Source: Lentzea sp. NBRC 105346
GTDB lineage: Bacteria; Actinomycetota; Actinomycetes; Mycobacteriales; Pseudonocardiaceae
Length of the DNA stretch: 64,000 nt
Assembly: GCF_030269605.1 (NCBI RefSeq)
Contig: NZ_BSTQ01000014.1
Location: 217,623 to 281,622, forward strand
Direction: 5' to 3'
Both the position numbers and the translations under genes were made by a program. The number at the start of each line of letters is the position of its first letter. Within the stretch, counting starts at the first letter, position 1. The notes beneath the pieces are model-generated. The model made no database searches. It was not told the DNA's origin and saw only the letters and a list, made by a program, of their open reading frames with translations. Of the stretch, positions 24,461 through 33,588 are shown one piece after another.

Positions 24461-27400
24461 TCACGAGCATGCCGAAGGCATCGGCCGCGGGTCATTGCTG
24501 AAGTCGTTGTCCAAGCGCGAGCACGCCGTGCGCACGGCCAGTTGCGGCGAGATGGGCCAGACCGTGATGCCGTTGTCGTCGGCGACCGCCAGCTCGGTGC
24601 CGTCCTGACGCCACGCGATCCGGGTGCCGATGTAGCCGGTGGACGGCAGCGTCGCCCACAGTTCACGCGTCCGCGTGTCCCACAGGTTCACCTTGCCGTC
24701 GATGCCCGCGGTGGCCAGCAGTGCGCCATCCGGGCTGATGGCCGCGGCCAGGATCTCGCCGCTGTGCGCCGGCACTGTGCCGAGCTCTCGCAGCTCGCCC
24801 GGATCCCAGAACACCACGTTGCCGTCGCGCCGGGTGGCCGCGAGCACGCTGCCGCTGAAAAAGAGCTCATTGGCCTCGGCGACACCGGTCTGCCAGCCGC
24901 CGACACGCTTGCCCGCGGCGATGTCCCAGGTCGCGAGCTCCCCGTTCCGGCCGAGCAGCGTGAGCCGGCCGTCACCGGGGCCGAACACGAACGCCACCTC
25001 GTCGGCGACGGGAACGGTCCCGACGGGTTTGCCGGTCGCGATCTCCCACGTGTTCACGGCGGTTTTCGCGCGGAGCGCGAAGAAACGGCCGTCGCGACTG
25101 AACGCGTAGCTGTCGCTGGTCGCGGATCCCTTGCCCTCGAGCGATGTGCGGACGGTTCCGGTCCGCGCGTCCCTGATCTCGACGCGCAACGGTTCGACGA
25201 GCACCACGATGTTCGTCCCCGTCGGGTCGAAACCCAGCACGCGGTCGCGGTGGCTGGTGCGCGCCGGGGACAGCGGCGCGTCGAGCGACCAGGTCAGCAC
25301 CGAGGTGTCGGGTGCGTCCCGGGACTGTTTACTGGTCGCGGAGACGCCGTTGGTCGTGAACGCCAGCGCGTCGATCGGGTTGTCCTTGCCGTCGAGCGGC
25401 GCGTTGTTCAACCGCCACAGGGAGATCTTGTCGAAGCCCATCGCGGCGATCGTGCCGTCGCTGCCGGCGGTGAGGCTGGACGTGCTCTCCGTGTTCGGCG
25501 CGCTCAGCACGCCCGCGTAGCGCCACCGGTGCACGTCGATGAACCTGATCTCGTCGGAGCTCGCGTACGCGAGGAGCTTGCCCCCGTCGGCGAACGCGAG
25601 ACCGCTCAGGTGCCGCTCACGGGTGGGGAACTCGTTCGTCTTGGTCAACGTCCTGAGGTCCGCCAGCATCACCTTCGCCGTCTCGTCGGCGAACGCCACC
25701 GCGCTGCCGTCCGGGCTCACCGCGAGAGAGGTCACGGATCCCGCCAGCTCGCCGAGCTTCCGGTTCGTGCCGAGATCCCACGCGGAGAGTCCGCGAGTCG
25801 TGGAGACCACGACGGTATCGCCCGCGACCGCCAGGTCGGTCGCATCCGTGATCTCGTCCAGCACGCGGGCCGGTTCCGGGTGCTCGAGGTCCCACCGCAG
25901 CACGGTCGACTCTTCGGTGATCGCGGAAAACCGGCGGCCGACGCCGAGCACGTGCCGGGAGTCCGAGGTGAAGGCGAGGCGCGTCACGCCGGGGAACCTG
26001 TTGTCGGGCTTGAAGATCGTGCGGTCGGACACCACGTCCCACACGATCACGCCGGTGAACAACCCGATGGCCAGATAACGCTTGTCCGGGCTGAAGGCGA
26101 GCGAGATCGCGCCCTTCTCGCCGTCGAGCGGATAGGTCTTGAGCTTGCGGCGGTGCGGCACGTCCCAGAGATCGATCTCGCGACGGCGGCTCACGGCCAG
26201 CAACGAGCCGTCCGCGGCGAACGCCATCGGGTTCGTGCCCGTGGTCGCCGGGAAGGTGCCCTGGCTGGCGGGCCGGCCGGCGTTGCGGATCAACGCGCTG
26301 CGCGCCTCGGCGGTCGGGGCGGCACTGAACGCGTTGATGCTGTCCTTGAGGGCACCGGCCACGTCGGTGGTGGCGTTCTGCTGGGCACGGGCCGCGAGCG
26401 CCCGCGACTCCGACTCCCGTTGCTGCCGCACGGCGACCACCGCGACGACCGAGGCGGCCACCAGCAGCACCGCGAGAGCCGCCGCGAACAGCCGGGTGCG
26501 GCGCGTCTGCCGTTTCGCGACCTTGAGCTCGACCACCTCGGCGTTGAGGCTCGCGTCGAGGAACGCGGCCTCACGCTGCGACAGCGACGCGCGGTCGAGC
26601 TCCCGCGCCACGGCCAGGCGAGCGCCGCGGTACAACGCGCCGGGGTCGCGGTCGTGCGCCTCCCACTCGGCGGTGGCGTCGGTGAGCTGCCGGTGCACCC
26701 GCAGCGCCTGCCGGTCCTCCGCGAGCCAGTCGCGCAGCCGCGGCCACGACCGGATCAGCGACTCGTGCGTGATCTCCACCGACGAGCCGTCCACCGTGAG
26801 CAGACGGGCGTCGACCAGCGCTGCGGGCACGTCGTCGTCGAGCTCGCTCCGGTCGATGCGGCGCTTGGTGTCCTCGGTGCCCTCACCGGGCGCGGTGAGA
26901 CGGAGGAACAGCCTGCGCACCCCGTCGGGATCCGCGCACGTCGCATAGAGCATCTCCGCGGTGCGGGTCAGCGCGCCGTCGATGCCGCCCGCCGCCTCGA
27001 ACCCGTTGAGCGTCAACGTCGTCCCGCGGCGCCGGCGCCACGTCTCCAGCAGCGCGTGCGACAGCAACGGCAGCACGCCCGCGCGGCCGTTCGCCTCGGC
27101 GACCAGGTGCGCGAGCAGGGCGCTGTCCACGTTGAGGCCGGCGGCGGTGGCGGGTTTGGTGATCGCCTGGCGCAGCTCGTCCACGGTCATCGGGCCGACG
27201 GTCACCTGCGCGTCGCGCATCGCCTCGACGAGGCCGAGGTGGCCGCTGCAGTGCGTGTAGAAGTCCGTGCGCACACCGATCACCACGCGGGCGCGGTCGA
27301 CCGACAGCAGCGCCGTGATGAACGGCGCCGGGTCGCCGCCGAGCGTGAAGACCTCCTCGAACTGGTCGACCACGAGCACGACGTCGCGCAGCAGCAACCT

Positions 27401-27994
27401 GAGGTTCGCCGGATCCGCCTCCAGGTCGGCGAGCACCTGCACTACGGACAGCCCCGTGTGCCGGGCGACGTGCACGGCGAGTTCGCGCATCGGCTGCGGG
27501 CCCGGCGTCATCAGGAGGCCGTCGACCGTGGGCAGCAGACCGGCGCGCAGCAACGACGACTTGCCCGCGCCGGACGCGCCGAACACGGCGACGAAGCGGT
27601 GCCGGTCGAGCTTCGCCCGAAGTTCGGCGACCAGGCTCTCCCGGCCGAAGAACCGGTCGGCGTGTTCCGCCTGGAACGCCGCCAGGCCCAGATAGGGCGC
27701 ATCGGCCAGGTCGGGCGGTGCCGGAGGGGTGAGTTCGAGCGCCAGGTCGCGCCAGCGCGCCTCCCACTCCGCGACGTCACCGCCGCAGGCGGCCACGTAG
27801 GCCAGGGTGACCGCGAGGGTCGGCAGCTTCCTGCCGCCGGCCGCGTCGGACAACGTGGCCGCCGAGTAGTGCGCGCGCCGGCCCAGTTCCCGGTAACCGG
27901 GACCGCCGGCCTTGTCCCGCAGAAGTCGTAGATCGGCCGCGAACCTGGTCAGTGGCGTGTCAACGTCGTCAAGCGGTCGCTCGCGCCTAGGCAC
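24461..27994 (-). CDS. Membrane-anchored nSTAND ATPase with N-terminal HTH and WD40 repeats
   Basis: The start is the GTG at 27994 (GGGGGA just upstream), giving 1177 residues. Residues 10-75 are XRE-like (RELGRRAHYSAATLSDAAGG). The novel-STAND ATPase follows with Walker A GASGAGKSS (139-147), Walker B VVLVVDQFEE (205-214) and a winged helix to about 490. A basic stretch then leads into one transmembrane helix (503-522, LFAAALAVLLVAASVVAVVA) and about 600 residues of WD40-like blades (for example ISPDGALLATAGIDGKVNLW) to the end. The ATPase is therefore cytoplasmic with the propeller outside, or the reverse; by the positive-inside rule (KRQTRRTR before the helix) the N-terminal half is inside. 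It looks like a sensor or signal scaffold; the ligand is unknown. Confidence 0.88.
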   Translation of the reverse strand: MPRRERPLDDVDTPLTRFAADLRLLRDKAGGPGYRELGRRAHYSAATLSDAAGGRKLPTLAVTLAYVAACGGDVAEWEARWRDLALELTPPAPPDLADAPYLGLAAFQAEHADRFFGRESLVAELRAKLDRHRFVAVFGASGAGKSSLLRAGLLPTVDGLLMTPGPQPMRELAVHVARHTGLSVVQVLADLEADPANLRLLLRDVVLVVDQFEEVFTLGGDPAPFITALLSVDRARVVIGVRTDFYTHCSGHLGLVEAMRDAQVTVGPMTVDELRQAITKPATAAGLNVDSALLAHLVAEANGRAGVLPLLSHALLETWRRRRGTTLTLNGFEAAGGIDGALTRTAEMLYATCADPDGVRRLFLRLTAPGEGTEDTKRRIDRSELDDDVPAALVDARLLTVDGSSVEITHESLIRSWPRLRDWLAEDRQALRVHRQLTDATAEWEAHDRDPGALYRGARLAVARELDRASLSQREAAFLDASLNAEVVELKVAKRQTRRTRLFAAALAVLLVAASVVAVVAVRQQRESESRALAARAQQNATTDVAGALKDSINAFSAAPTAEARSALIRNAGRPASQGTFPATTGTNPMAFAADGSLLAVSRRREIDLWDVPHRRKLKTYPLDGEKGAISLAFSPDKRYLAIGLFTGVIVWDVVSDRTIFKPDNRFPGVTRLAFTSDSRHVLGVGRRFSAITEESTVLRWDLEHPEPARVLDEITDATDLAVAGDTVVVSTTRGLSAWDLGTNRKLGELAGSVTSLAVSPDGSAVAFADETAKVMLADLRTLTKTNEFPTRERHLSGLAFADGGKLLAYASSDEIRFIDVHRWRYAGVLSAPNTESTSSLTAGSDGTIAAMGFDKISLWRLNNAPLDGKDNPIDALAFTTNGVSATSKQSRDAPDTSVLTWSLDAPLSPARTSHRDRVLGFDPTGTNIVVLVEPLRVEIRDARTGTVRTSLEGKGSATSDSYAFSRDGRFFALRAKTAVNTWEIATGKPVGTVPVADEVAFVFGPGDGRLTLLGRNGELATWDIAAGKRVGGWQTGVAEANELFFSGSVLAATRRDGNVVFWDPGELRELGTVPAHSGEILAAAISPDGALLATAGIDGKVNLWDTRTRELWATLPSTGYIGTRIAWRQDGTELAVADDNGITVWPISPQLAVRTACSRLDNDFSNDPRPMPSACS

Positions 27995-28124
27995 GTTTCC
28001 CCCAAGCCAATGTTCAGCATCTGTTGTAAGGCTCGCGGCGGCCGACACCTGACAACGTGATCAGGCTAGACATAGCAGTGCGCCGCCAGGGACGGGGGAC
28101 CTCCAGCGGCGCATGTCGGGGGAC

Positions 28125-28166
28125 GAAGTGCCCCGCCTCGCTTGGGGGAGAGAGGCGGGGCACTTC
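28125..28166 (-). terminator. Terminator hairpin of the chitosanase gene
   Basis: A 15-bp perfect stem, GAAGTGCCCCGCCTC (28125-28139) with 28152-28166, and a 12-nt loop, 12 bp past the GH75 stop on the minus strand. No U-tract. Confidence 0.75.
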
Positions 28167-28178
28167 CCACAGAAGAGA

Positions 28179-28859
28179 TCAGTTCTCGTTGATGAACTTC
28201 TGGGCGAGCGCCTCGCCCTGCTGGACCGTCTTGTTGTGGTCCTCGATCGGCGTGGTCTTCGAGCCCTTGAAGTAGATGTACCAAACGGGCCCGTCGGTGC
28301 CGCCGTTCTTCGGGTTGGGGTTGATGCCCAGGTTCACCGCGGAGGCGTAGGACGCCTCACCGATGATGTTGGCCGGACCGGTGTCGCCGATGACGACGTA
28401 GTCGACCTTGTTGTTGTAGATGATCGCGACGACGCCACCGCCCTGGATGCCCCACTTGCGGTAGTCCCAGTTGCCGCTCGGGCTGGGCACGACGACGTAC
28501 GGCAGCTTGTCGGCGACGAGCGGCTTGCCCTTGGAGTCGTGGAACGCGGTGTCGGGCTGGAACCACGGGTCGGTGGACTTGCTGCACTTCGCGGTCGGCT
28601 GGCCATCGCAGTCGATGTCCATGTCGGCCTTGTACCAAACGGCGCCGGTCTTGTCGCAGACCGGGATGTTGGCGGCGGTCTCGCCGTCGCTCTTGTACTT
28701 GCCCGACGAGATCTGCTTGCAGCTCGTCAGCTTGGCGAGCAGCTGGGACGCGGACGGCCCGGCCTGCACGGAAACCGGCGCGGCTTGCGCGTTGGTGGAA
28801 ACCAGGGCTGCTCCAAGGAGCACGGCCAGTGCGAAGAGCCCTGATGCGAGCTTGCGCAT
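28179..28859 (-). CDS. Secreted chitosanase, glycoside hydrolase family 75
   Basis: A 226-residue exported protein. The ATG at 28859 follows AAGAGGTGG. Residues 1-27 are a signal peptide (MRKLASGLFALAVLLGAALV, then NAQAA). The mature enzyme has VWYKADMDIDCDGQ, DTAFHD, and VDYVVIGDTGPANIIGEASY. The last contains the Asp and Glu expected for the inverting GH75 catalytic pair. GH75 enzymes cut partly deacetylated chitosan. I infer extracellular chitosan degradation. Monocistronic. Confidence 0.85.
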   Translation of the reverse strand: MRKLASGLFALAVLLGAALVSTNAQAAPVSVQAGPSASQLLAKLTSCKQISSGKYKSDGETAANIPVCDKTGAVWYKADMDIDCDGQPTAKCSKSTDPWFQPDTAFHDSKGKPLVADKLPYVVVPSPSGNWDYRKWGIQGGGVVAIIYNNKVDYVVIGDTGPANIIGEASYASAVNLGINPNPKNGGTDGPVWYIYFKGSKTTPIEDHNKTVQQGEALAQKFINEN

Positions 28860-28955
28860 TGCCACCTCTTTCGACAGGGAAGTTTCCTGACAGAGGGCGG
28901 CGGAATGCTCACTATGCGCAACGAAAGTTACATCGGTCAAGAGTTGGACAGAGGT

Positions 28956-29519
28956 CTAGGGCTTTCGCCCGAGTAGTCCGATCAGTCTCGTTTGGGCGTC
29001 CGCGTCGGGGTCCACGGGCATCGGCGGCTCGAACATGCCCGAGCCCTCCCACTCGGAGATGTGCTCGGTGACGTACCCGAGCACGGCCTCGGCCAGCTCC
29101 GGGTCGATGTGTTCGTCCGCGCCGATCGAACGGGCCAGGTCCCACGCGTGCACGGCGAGGTCGACCGTCATCTGCCACGCGTAGTCCTCGGCGGTGATCT
29201 CGCCGAAGCTGACCTGCACCGGTTTGTCCAGCGCGCCCGGTTCCAGCCACGCCTCACGGGCGGCCGACGCGGCGAGCACCCACGCCAGCAGGGGATCGGT
29301 GCCCAGGTTGTCGTGGTCGAAGCGGTCGCCGACCTGCGCGGGCGTGCAGCCGGCGAGCAGTTCGGGCGCCCACAGCTGCTCGTACACGAGATGGCCGACG
29401 AGGTCGCGCACCGACCACTCCCGGCACGGGGTGCCGAGCGACCACTGGTCCGGCCCGATCGCACGCACCCTGCGGTCGAACTCCGTCATCGCCAGTCCGT
29501 GCGCCTCCATCAAGTCCAT
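28956..29519 (-). CDS. TIGR03086-like DinB/MDMPI-fold metal-binding protein
   Basis: A 187-residue four-helix DinB-fold protein. Metal-ligand candidates are H43 (LVGHLVYEQ) and the D119-x3-H123 pair (MTVDLAVHAWDLARSIG). CREWSVRDLVGHL is the family hallmark. Homologues are thought to be mycothiol-dependent transferases, but most are uncharacterised. This is the second such protein in the window (see 10395-11150). It is divergent from the peptide transporter across a 148-bp gap containing GTACGGGCGTAC (29602-29613), a short inverted repeat. Confidence 0.85.
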   Translation of the reverse strand: MDLMEAHGLAMTEFDRRVRAIGPDQWSLGTPCREWSVRDLVGHLVYEQLWAPELLAGCTPAQVGDRFDHDNLGTDPLLAWVLAASAAREAWLEPGALDKPVQVSFGEITAEDYAWQMTVDLAVHAWDLARSIGADEHIDPELAEAVLGYVTEHISEWEGSGMFEPPMPVDPDADAQTRLIGLLGRKP

Positions 29520-29667
29520 CTGAAGAGTTCATCAAAAGCTGCTCAACTCCGCACCCGTTGCTGTGTCATGGGCCACTCAACGCGTGTCTCAATTACAAAC
29601 CGTACGGGCGTACCGCGTAAGGTTCCCCGATCCGCCGTGACATCGTTGACACGAGAGGAAGATCGCC

Positions 29668-31137
29668 GTGAGCGCCACGAGCGCCAGCATCTCCGCCCCG
29701 GACAAGGGCTTCTTCGGGCATCCCCGAGGCCTCTCCACGCTCTTCTTCACCGAGCTGTGGGAGCGTTTCTCCTTCTACGGCATGAAGGCGATCCTCGCCT
29801 TCTACCTGTACACGACCGTGACCGAGGGCGGCCTCGGCATCGACAAGGCGTTCGCCCTGTCCGTGGTCGCGATCTACGGTTCCTCGGTCTACATGTCCGG
29901 CGTCGCGGGCGGCTGGCTGGCCGACCGCGTGTTCGGTGGTCAGCGCGCCGTGTTCTACGGCGGCATCCTGATCATGTGCGGTCACATCGCGCTGGCGCTG
30001 CCGATCGGCGTCACGGGTGCGTACCTCGGCATGTTCTTCCTGGTGCTCGGCACCGGCCTGCTCAAGCCGAACATCTCCACCGTCGTCGGTGGGCTGTACG
30101 ACGAGCACGACCGTCGCCGTGACGCCGGCTTCACGATCTTCTACATGGGCATCAACATCGGCGGTTTCGCCGCGCCCCTGATCTGCGGCTGGCTGTCGAA
30201 GGAGTACAACTACCACGTCGGCTTCAGCGCCGCCGCGATCGGCATGGCGCTCGGCCTCATCCAGTACAACGTGGGCCGCAAGAACCTCCGCGGTTCCGCC
30301 GCCGTGCCGCCGAACCCGTTGCCGGAGCACGAGAAGGCCGGCGTGCTCGCCAAGGCCGTCGCGTTCACCGCGATCCTCGTCGCCGCGCTCGCGATCGGCT
30401 ACGTCGCCGGTGGCGGCGAGGGTGTCATCTACGTGATCTCGGGTCTGTCCGTGCTGCTGCCGGTCATCTACTTCACGATCATGATCCGCAGCCGGAAGAC
30501 CACGGCCGAGGAACGCCCGCGCGTCATCGCCTACATCCCGCTGTTCATCGCGGCCACGATGTTCTGGCTGATCTTCGAGCAGAGCTCGTCGGTGATCGCG
30601 GAGTTCGCGGACACCAAGGTGGACAACCACATCTTCGGCCTCGAGTTCCCCGCGGCGTGGTTCCAGTCGGTCAACCCGATCATGATCATCGTGCTGGCGC
30701 CGGTGTTCGCGCTGCTGTGGGTCAAGCTCGGTGAGCGGCAGCCGGTCACGCCGCGCAAGTTCGCCTACGCGCTCGTGCTCATCGGCCTGTCGTTCGTGCT
30801 GATGTACTTCGCGTCCAACGCCGCCGCGGACGGCAAGGTCAGTCCGTTGTGGCTGGTCGTGATGTTCCTCGTCATGACGTGTGGCGAGCTGCTGCTGTCG
30901 CCGGTCGGCCTGTCCGTCACGACGAAGCTCGCGCCGCGCGCGTTCGCGTCGCAGACGATGGGCATGTGGTTCCTGTCGAGCGCCGCGGGTTCCGGTATCG
31001 CCGCGCAGCTCGTGAAGTTCTACACGGTGAGCCCGTCGGCGTACTTCTTCACGCTCGGCGGCGCGGCGGTGGTGCTCGGCATCGCGCTCGCGGCGGGGGC
31101 GGCTCCGATCCGGAAGTTGATGTCCGGAGTCGAGTGA
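29668..31137 (+). CDS. POT/PTR2-family proton-dependent oligopeptide transporter
   Basis: A 489-residue transporter with about 14 membrane helices. The proton-coupling ExxER motif appears as TELWERFSFYGMKAIL in helix 1. The PTR2 signature (FFLVLGTGLLKPNISTVVGG, then FTIFYMGINIGGFAAPLICG) follows. It imports di- and tripeptides. GTG start with GAGAGGAAG upstream. Next to two secreted hydrolytic or exported blocks, it may serve nutrient scavenging, but no operon partner is present. Confidence 0.93.
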   Translation: MSATSASISAPDKGFFGHPRGLSTLFFTELWERFSFYGMKAILAFYLYTTVTEGGLGIDKAFALSVVAIYGSSVYMSGVAGGWLADRVFGGQRAVFYGGILIMCGHIALALPIGVTGAYLGMFFLVLGTGLLKPNISTVVGGLYDEHDRRRDAGFTIFYMGINIGGFAAPLICGWLSKEYNYHVGFSAAAIGMALGLIQYNVGRKNLRGSAAVPPNPLPEHEKAGVLAKAVAFTAILVAALAIGYVAGGGEGVIYVISGLSVLLPVIYFTIMIRSRKTTAEERPRVIAYIPLFIAATMFWLIFEQSSSVIAEFADTKVDNHIFGLEFPAAWFQSVNPIMIIVLAPVFALLWVKLGERQPVTPRKFAYALVLIGLSFVLMYFASNAAADGKVSPLWLVVMFLVMTCGELLLSPVGLSVTTKLAPRAFASQTMGMWFLSSAAGSGIAAQLVKFYTVSPSAYFFTLGGAAVVLGIALAAGAAPIRKLMSGVE

Positions 31138-31156
31138 CCGGCTAAGGCGAGCAGGA

Positions 31157-31185
31157 GGCCCGTCGCGGCGGCGGTGCGGCGGGTC
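31157..31185 (+). terminator. Hairpin after the peptide transporter gene
   Basis: GGCCCGTCGC (31157-31166) pairs with GCGGCGGGTC (31176-31185) using two G-U pairs, with a 9-nt loop, 19 bp past the stop. The stretch 31186-31296 before the P450 stop shows no further feature. Confidence 0.55.
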
Positions 31186-31296
31186 TCCCACTCACCTACC
31201 AGGATGCACTACGCAGACGTGTCATTGGTGTCCGAACGTAGGTCCGGGTGGGTGAACTCACGCGGCTAAACATCGGATTTTTGCCCAGTGTCAGGG

Positions 31297-32580
31297 TTAA
31301 TTCACCGCCAGTGACCGACCGGCCGCCGTACCCGTAACCGGAAGACGGATTGCGCCGCGGATCAACCGAGACGGACGGCGCTTCATCGGACCCGCCACGC
31401 GAAGGTCGGGGAACCGGCGGAACAGCCCGTGCAACGCGGCCGCCGCCTCCATCCGCGCCAGCCCCGCGCCGATGCAGTAGTGGATGCCCGCCGAGAACGC
31501 GAGGTGCTCTCGCACGTTGGCGCGCAACGGGTCGAACTTCAGCGGGTTCTCGAAGACGTTCGGATCGCGGTTCGCCGCCGCCAGCAGCAACACCACCGCC
31601 TGGCCCGGTTTCACGGTCTTCCCGCCGACCTCGACGACCTGGTTGGGGAACCGGACCGTGTACTGCACCGGCGGGTCGAGCCGCAGCACCTCCTCGACGA
31701 ACAGCTCCGCGTACTTCGGGTCCTCGATCAACGGCTCGCGCGTCTCGGGGTTCGCCATCACCGCCATGACACCGTTGCCGATCAGGTTGACCGTCGTCTC
31801 GAACCCGGCGACGAGCAGCATCTCCGTGGTGGCGACCAAGTCCTCGCGCGAGAGTCCCTCGTTCTGGACGAGGTGGCTGACGACGTCGGTCCCGGGATTG
31901 CGCCGGCGGTCGGCGATGAGGTCGTCGAGGAACGCCTCGAACTCGCCGAGCGCCTCGTGCAGCTCGCGCATCTCCTTCAGGGTCCGGATGCCGTCGAGCG
32001 TCGCCACGATCTTCGAACCCCAGCGCGCCAGCACGTCCTGGTCCGCGTCCGGCACGCCGAGCAGGTCGACGATGACCTGGATCGGTACGCGCACGGCGAA
32101 GTCACCGATGACGTCGAAGCTCTCGGGCAGCGGGTCGAGGTAGTCCTCGACGATCTTCTCGATCAACGGCGCGCGCTCCTTGAGCGCCCGCGGCGTGAAG
32201 AACGGCTGCACCAGCTTGCGCAGCCGCGTGTGGTCCGGCGGGTTGAGCAGCAGGAACGACTCCTCGACCGGGTTCACCAGCCGTTGGCCGTCGGGCCGGT
32301 ACATCCTGGTGTCCAGCGGCGTGAAGTCGCTGGGCGGCAGCACGCCGAACCGGTGGTCGCGCAACACCGAGTCGCAGATCTCGCGCCTGGTGGTCACGAA
32401 ACCGCCGAGGCGGCTCCACACCATGTCGCCCTTGGCGCGCACCTTCTCGTACAGCGGAAAGGGATCCGTGTTCGGCGAGAGCGCGAAAACCTTCGCGTAG
32501 TTGTCGCCGGACAGGGCGTACGCGCGGAGGACGACTCGACCCAACAGAAGCAGCGCTGCGTTCTTCAGCGTCGACGGCAT
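31297..32580 (-). CDS. Cytochrome P450 (bacterial class I type)
   Basis: A 427-residue P450. The I-helix motif is LLVAGFETT (255-263), the ExxR pair is E297/R300 (VEEVLR), and the heme loop is FSAGIHYCIGAGLAR (362-376) with Cys369. PPDHTRLRKLVQPFFTPRAL in the C-helix region is typical of soluble bacterial CYPs that use ferredoxin. No redox partner or biosynthetic cluster is adjacent. The first 25 residues are more hydrophobic than usual (AALLLLGRVVLRAYAL) and could be a membrane-associating helix. Confidence 0.9.
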   Translation of the reverse strand: MPSTLKNAALLLLGRVVLRAYALSGDNYAKVFALSPNTDPFPLYEKVRAKGDMVWSRLGGFVTTRREICDSVLRDHRFGVLPPSDFTPLDTRMYRPDGQRLVNPVEESFLLLNPPDHTRLRKLVQPFFTPRALKERAPLIEKIVEDYLDPLPESFDVIGDFAVRVPIQVIVDLLGVPDADQDVLARWGSKIVATLDGIRTLKEMRELHEALGEFEAFLDDLIADRRRNPGTDVVSHLVQNEGLSREDLVATTEMLLVAGFETTVNLIGNGVMAVMANPETREPLIEDPKYAELFVEEVLRLDPPVQYTVRFPNQVVEVGGKTVKPGQAVVLLLAAANRDPNVFENPLKFDPLRANVREHLAFSAGIHYCIGAGLARMEAAAALHGLFRRFPDLRVAGPMKRRPSRLIRGAIRLPVTGTAAGRSLAVN

Positions 32581-32634
32581 GCCTCACACATTGCGCGCGA
32601 CGCGAAGAATCCTCAAGTCTCCGTCCCGCTTTCG

Positions 32635-32687
32635 GTCACGCGGGAGCCCCGCGATGCATGACATGCATCGCGGGGCTCCCGCGTGAC
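32635..32687. repeat. 53-bp near-perfect palindrome (26-bp arms), probable terminator of tetR
   Basis: The left arm is 32635-32660, a single A is at 32661, and the right arm is 32662-32687; all 26 positions pair. The arms start GTCACGCGGGAGCCCCGCG and end in GATGCATG. It lies 14 bp after the TetR stop and 55 bp before the P450 start, so it insulates the two genes. It shares a GGGAGCC/GGCTCCC core with the palindrome at 45119-45173. Confidence 0.85.
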
Positions 32688-32700
32688 GTCAAAACGAGGG

Positions 32701-33294
32701 TCAGTGGACCCGGCGGTGCCGGCGCACGGTTTCCTCGACCAGATCGAGGACCGGTTCCATGTCGTCGGCGGGAAGTCCCATGGCGAGGTGCGAGACGAGT
32801 CCTTCGAGGACGAGCTCCAGGAAGCTGGTGAGCACGTCCACGTCGACGTCGTCGCGCAGGTTCCCGGCCTCGCGCTGCCGCAACAACCGCTCGCGCGTCG
32901 CCTTGGTCAGCTGCTCGGACCGCTCTGCCCAGCGGGCCCGGAAGTCCGGGTCGGTGCGCAGCCGGCGGGAGACCTCCAGCCGCGTGCCGAGCCAGTCGGC
33001 GGCCTGCTCCTCCTCGCGGTCGTGCGGCGGCGCGAGGAGGTCGCGCATCACCTGCACGAGGCCCTGTTCGGCGACCACGTCCGCCATCCGCAGGGCGTCG
33101 TCCTCGGCCAGCGCCAGGAAGAGCGACTCCTTGTCGCGGAAGTGGTGGAAGATGGCGCCGCGGGACAACCCGGTAGCCTCCTCCAGCCGCCGGACGGTCG
33201 CGCCTTCGTAGCCGTGGCGCGCGAAACAGGCACGCGCGCCGTCGAGGATCTGACGGCGGCGGGCATCGAGGTGGTCCTGGCTCACCCTGGGCAC
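32701..33294 (-). CDS. TetR-family regulator, AcnR-like
   Basis: A 197-residue TetR protein. The HTH (ARHGYEGATVRRLEEATGLS, then RGAIFHHFRDKESLFLALA) is nearly identical in pattern to AcnR, the aconitase repressor of corynebacteria and mycobacteria. The C-terminal part (ADVVAEQGLVQVMRDLL, then VLTSFLELVLEGLVSHLAMG) also aligns. AcnR is normally just downstream of acn, but no acn is nearby here, so either the locus is rearranged or this is a paralog. A 20-bp palindrome upstream is the likely operator. GTG start; a GTG 9 nt in is also possible. Confidence 0.85.
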   Translation of the reverse strand: MPRVSQDHLDARRRQILDGARACFARHGYEGATVRRLEEATGLSRGAIFHHFRDKESLFLALAEDDALRMADVVAEQGLVQVMRDLLAPPHDREEEQAADWLGTRLEVSRRLRTDPDFRARWAERSEQLTKATRERLLRQREAGNLRDDVDVDVLTSFLELVLEGLVSHLAMGLPADDMEPVLDLVEETVRRHRRVH

Positions 33295-33327
33295 CCGAGG
33301 ATCGTCTCAGCCGGAGGTCCGGAAATC

Positions 33328-33347
33328 CAATCCGTACGTACGGATTG
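33328..33347. promoter_or_regulatory. Perfect 20-bp palindromic operator upstream of tetR
   Basis: CAATCCGTACGTACGGATTG is fully self-complementary and lies 33 bp upstream of the TetR GTG. A TTGACA (33345-33350) overlaps its right edge on the plus strand, facing the small gene at 33421. Position and symmetry indicate autoregulation and possibly control of both directions. Confidence 0.75.
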
Positions 33348-33420
33348 ACACAATCCTTTGGAGTGGATCTCCGCACGCCGGGTCGTAACGGCGGGCCGGA
33401 CCCCAATATCGTGTCGCGCC

Positions 33421-33588
33421 ATGGACACGCAGGACATCCCCAAGTTGTCGTCGCTCGCCGAACGGCTGGGCTGGGCGCCGCGGATGTCCACAGGCCGTGT
33501 TTCCACCGGCATCCACGTCGTCGACGTCCTGCAAAGTCGCAGTGCGACGGACCTCATCTCGCTGCTGGCGGACAGCAGGGAGCGGTAA
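33421..33588 (+). CDS. Small conserved-looking hypothetical protein (55 aa)
   Basis: 55 residues: MDTQDIPKLSSLAERLGWAP, then RMSTGRVSTGIHVVDVLQSR. No signal peptide or membrane segment. TATCGT (33407-33412) is 8 nt before the ATG, which suggests a leaderless message. It is divergent from the AcnR-like gene and shares its operator region. I do not recognise the family. Base composition agrees with coding, but the gene is short and could be spurious. Confidence 0.45.
   Translation: MDTQDIPKLSSLAERLGWAPRMSTGRVSTGIHVVDVLQSRSATDLISLLADSRER

Noticed and set aside
24026..27931. Very long open frame (about 1300 codons) on the plus strand opposite the STAND-WD40 gene
   Set aside because: A typical high-GC antisense shadow: rich in Arg, Ala, Gly and His with no domain, while the opposite strand encodes recognisable domains throughout.
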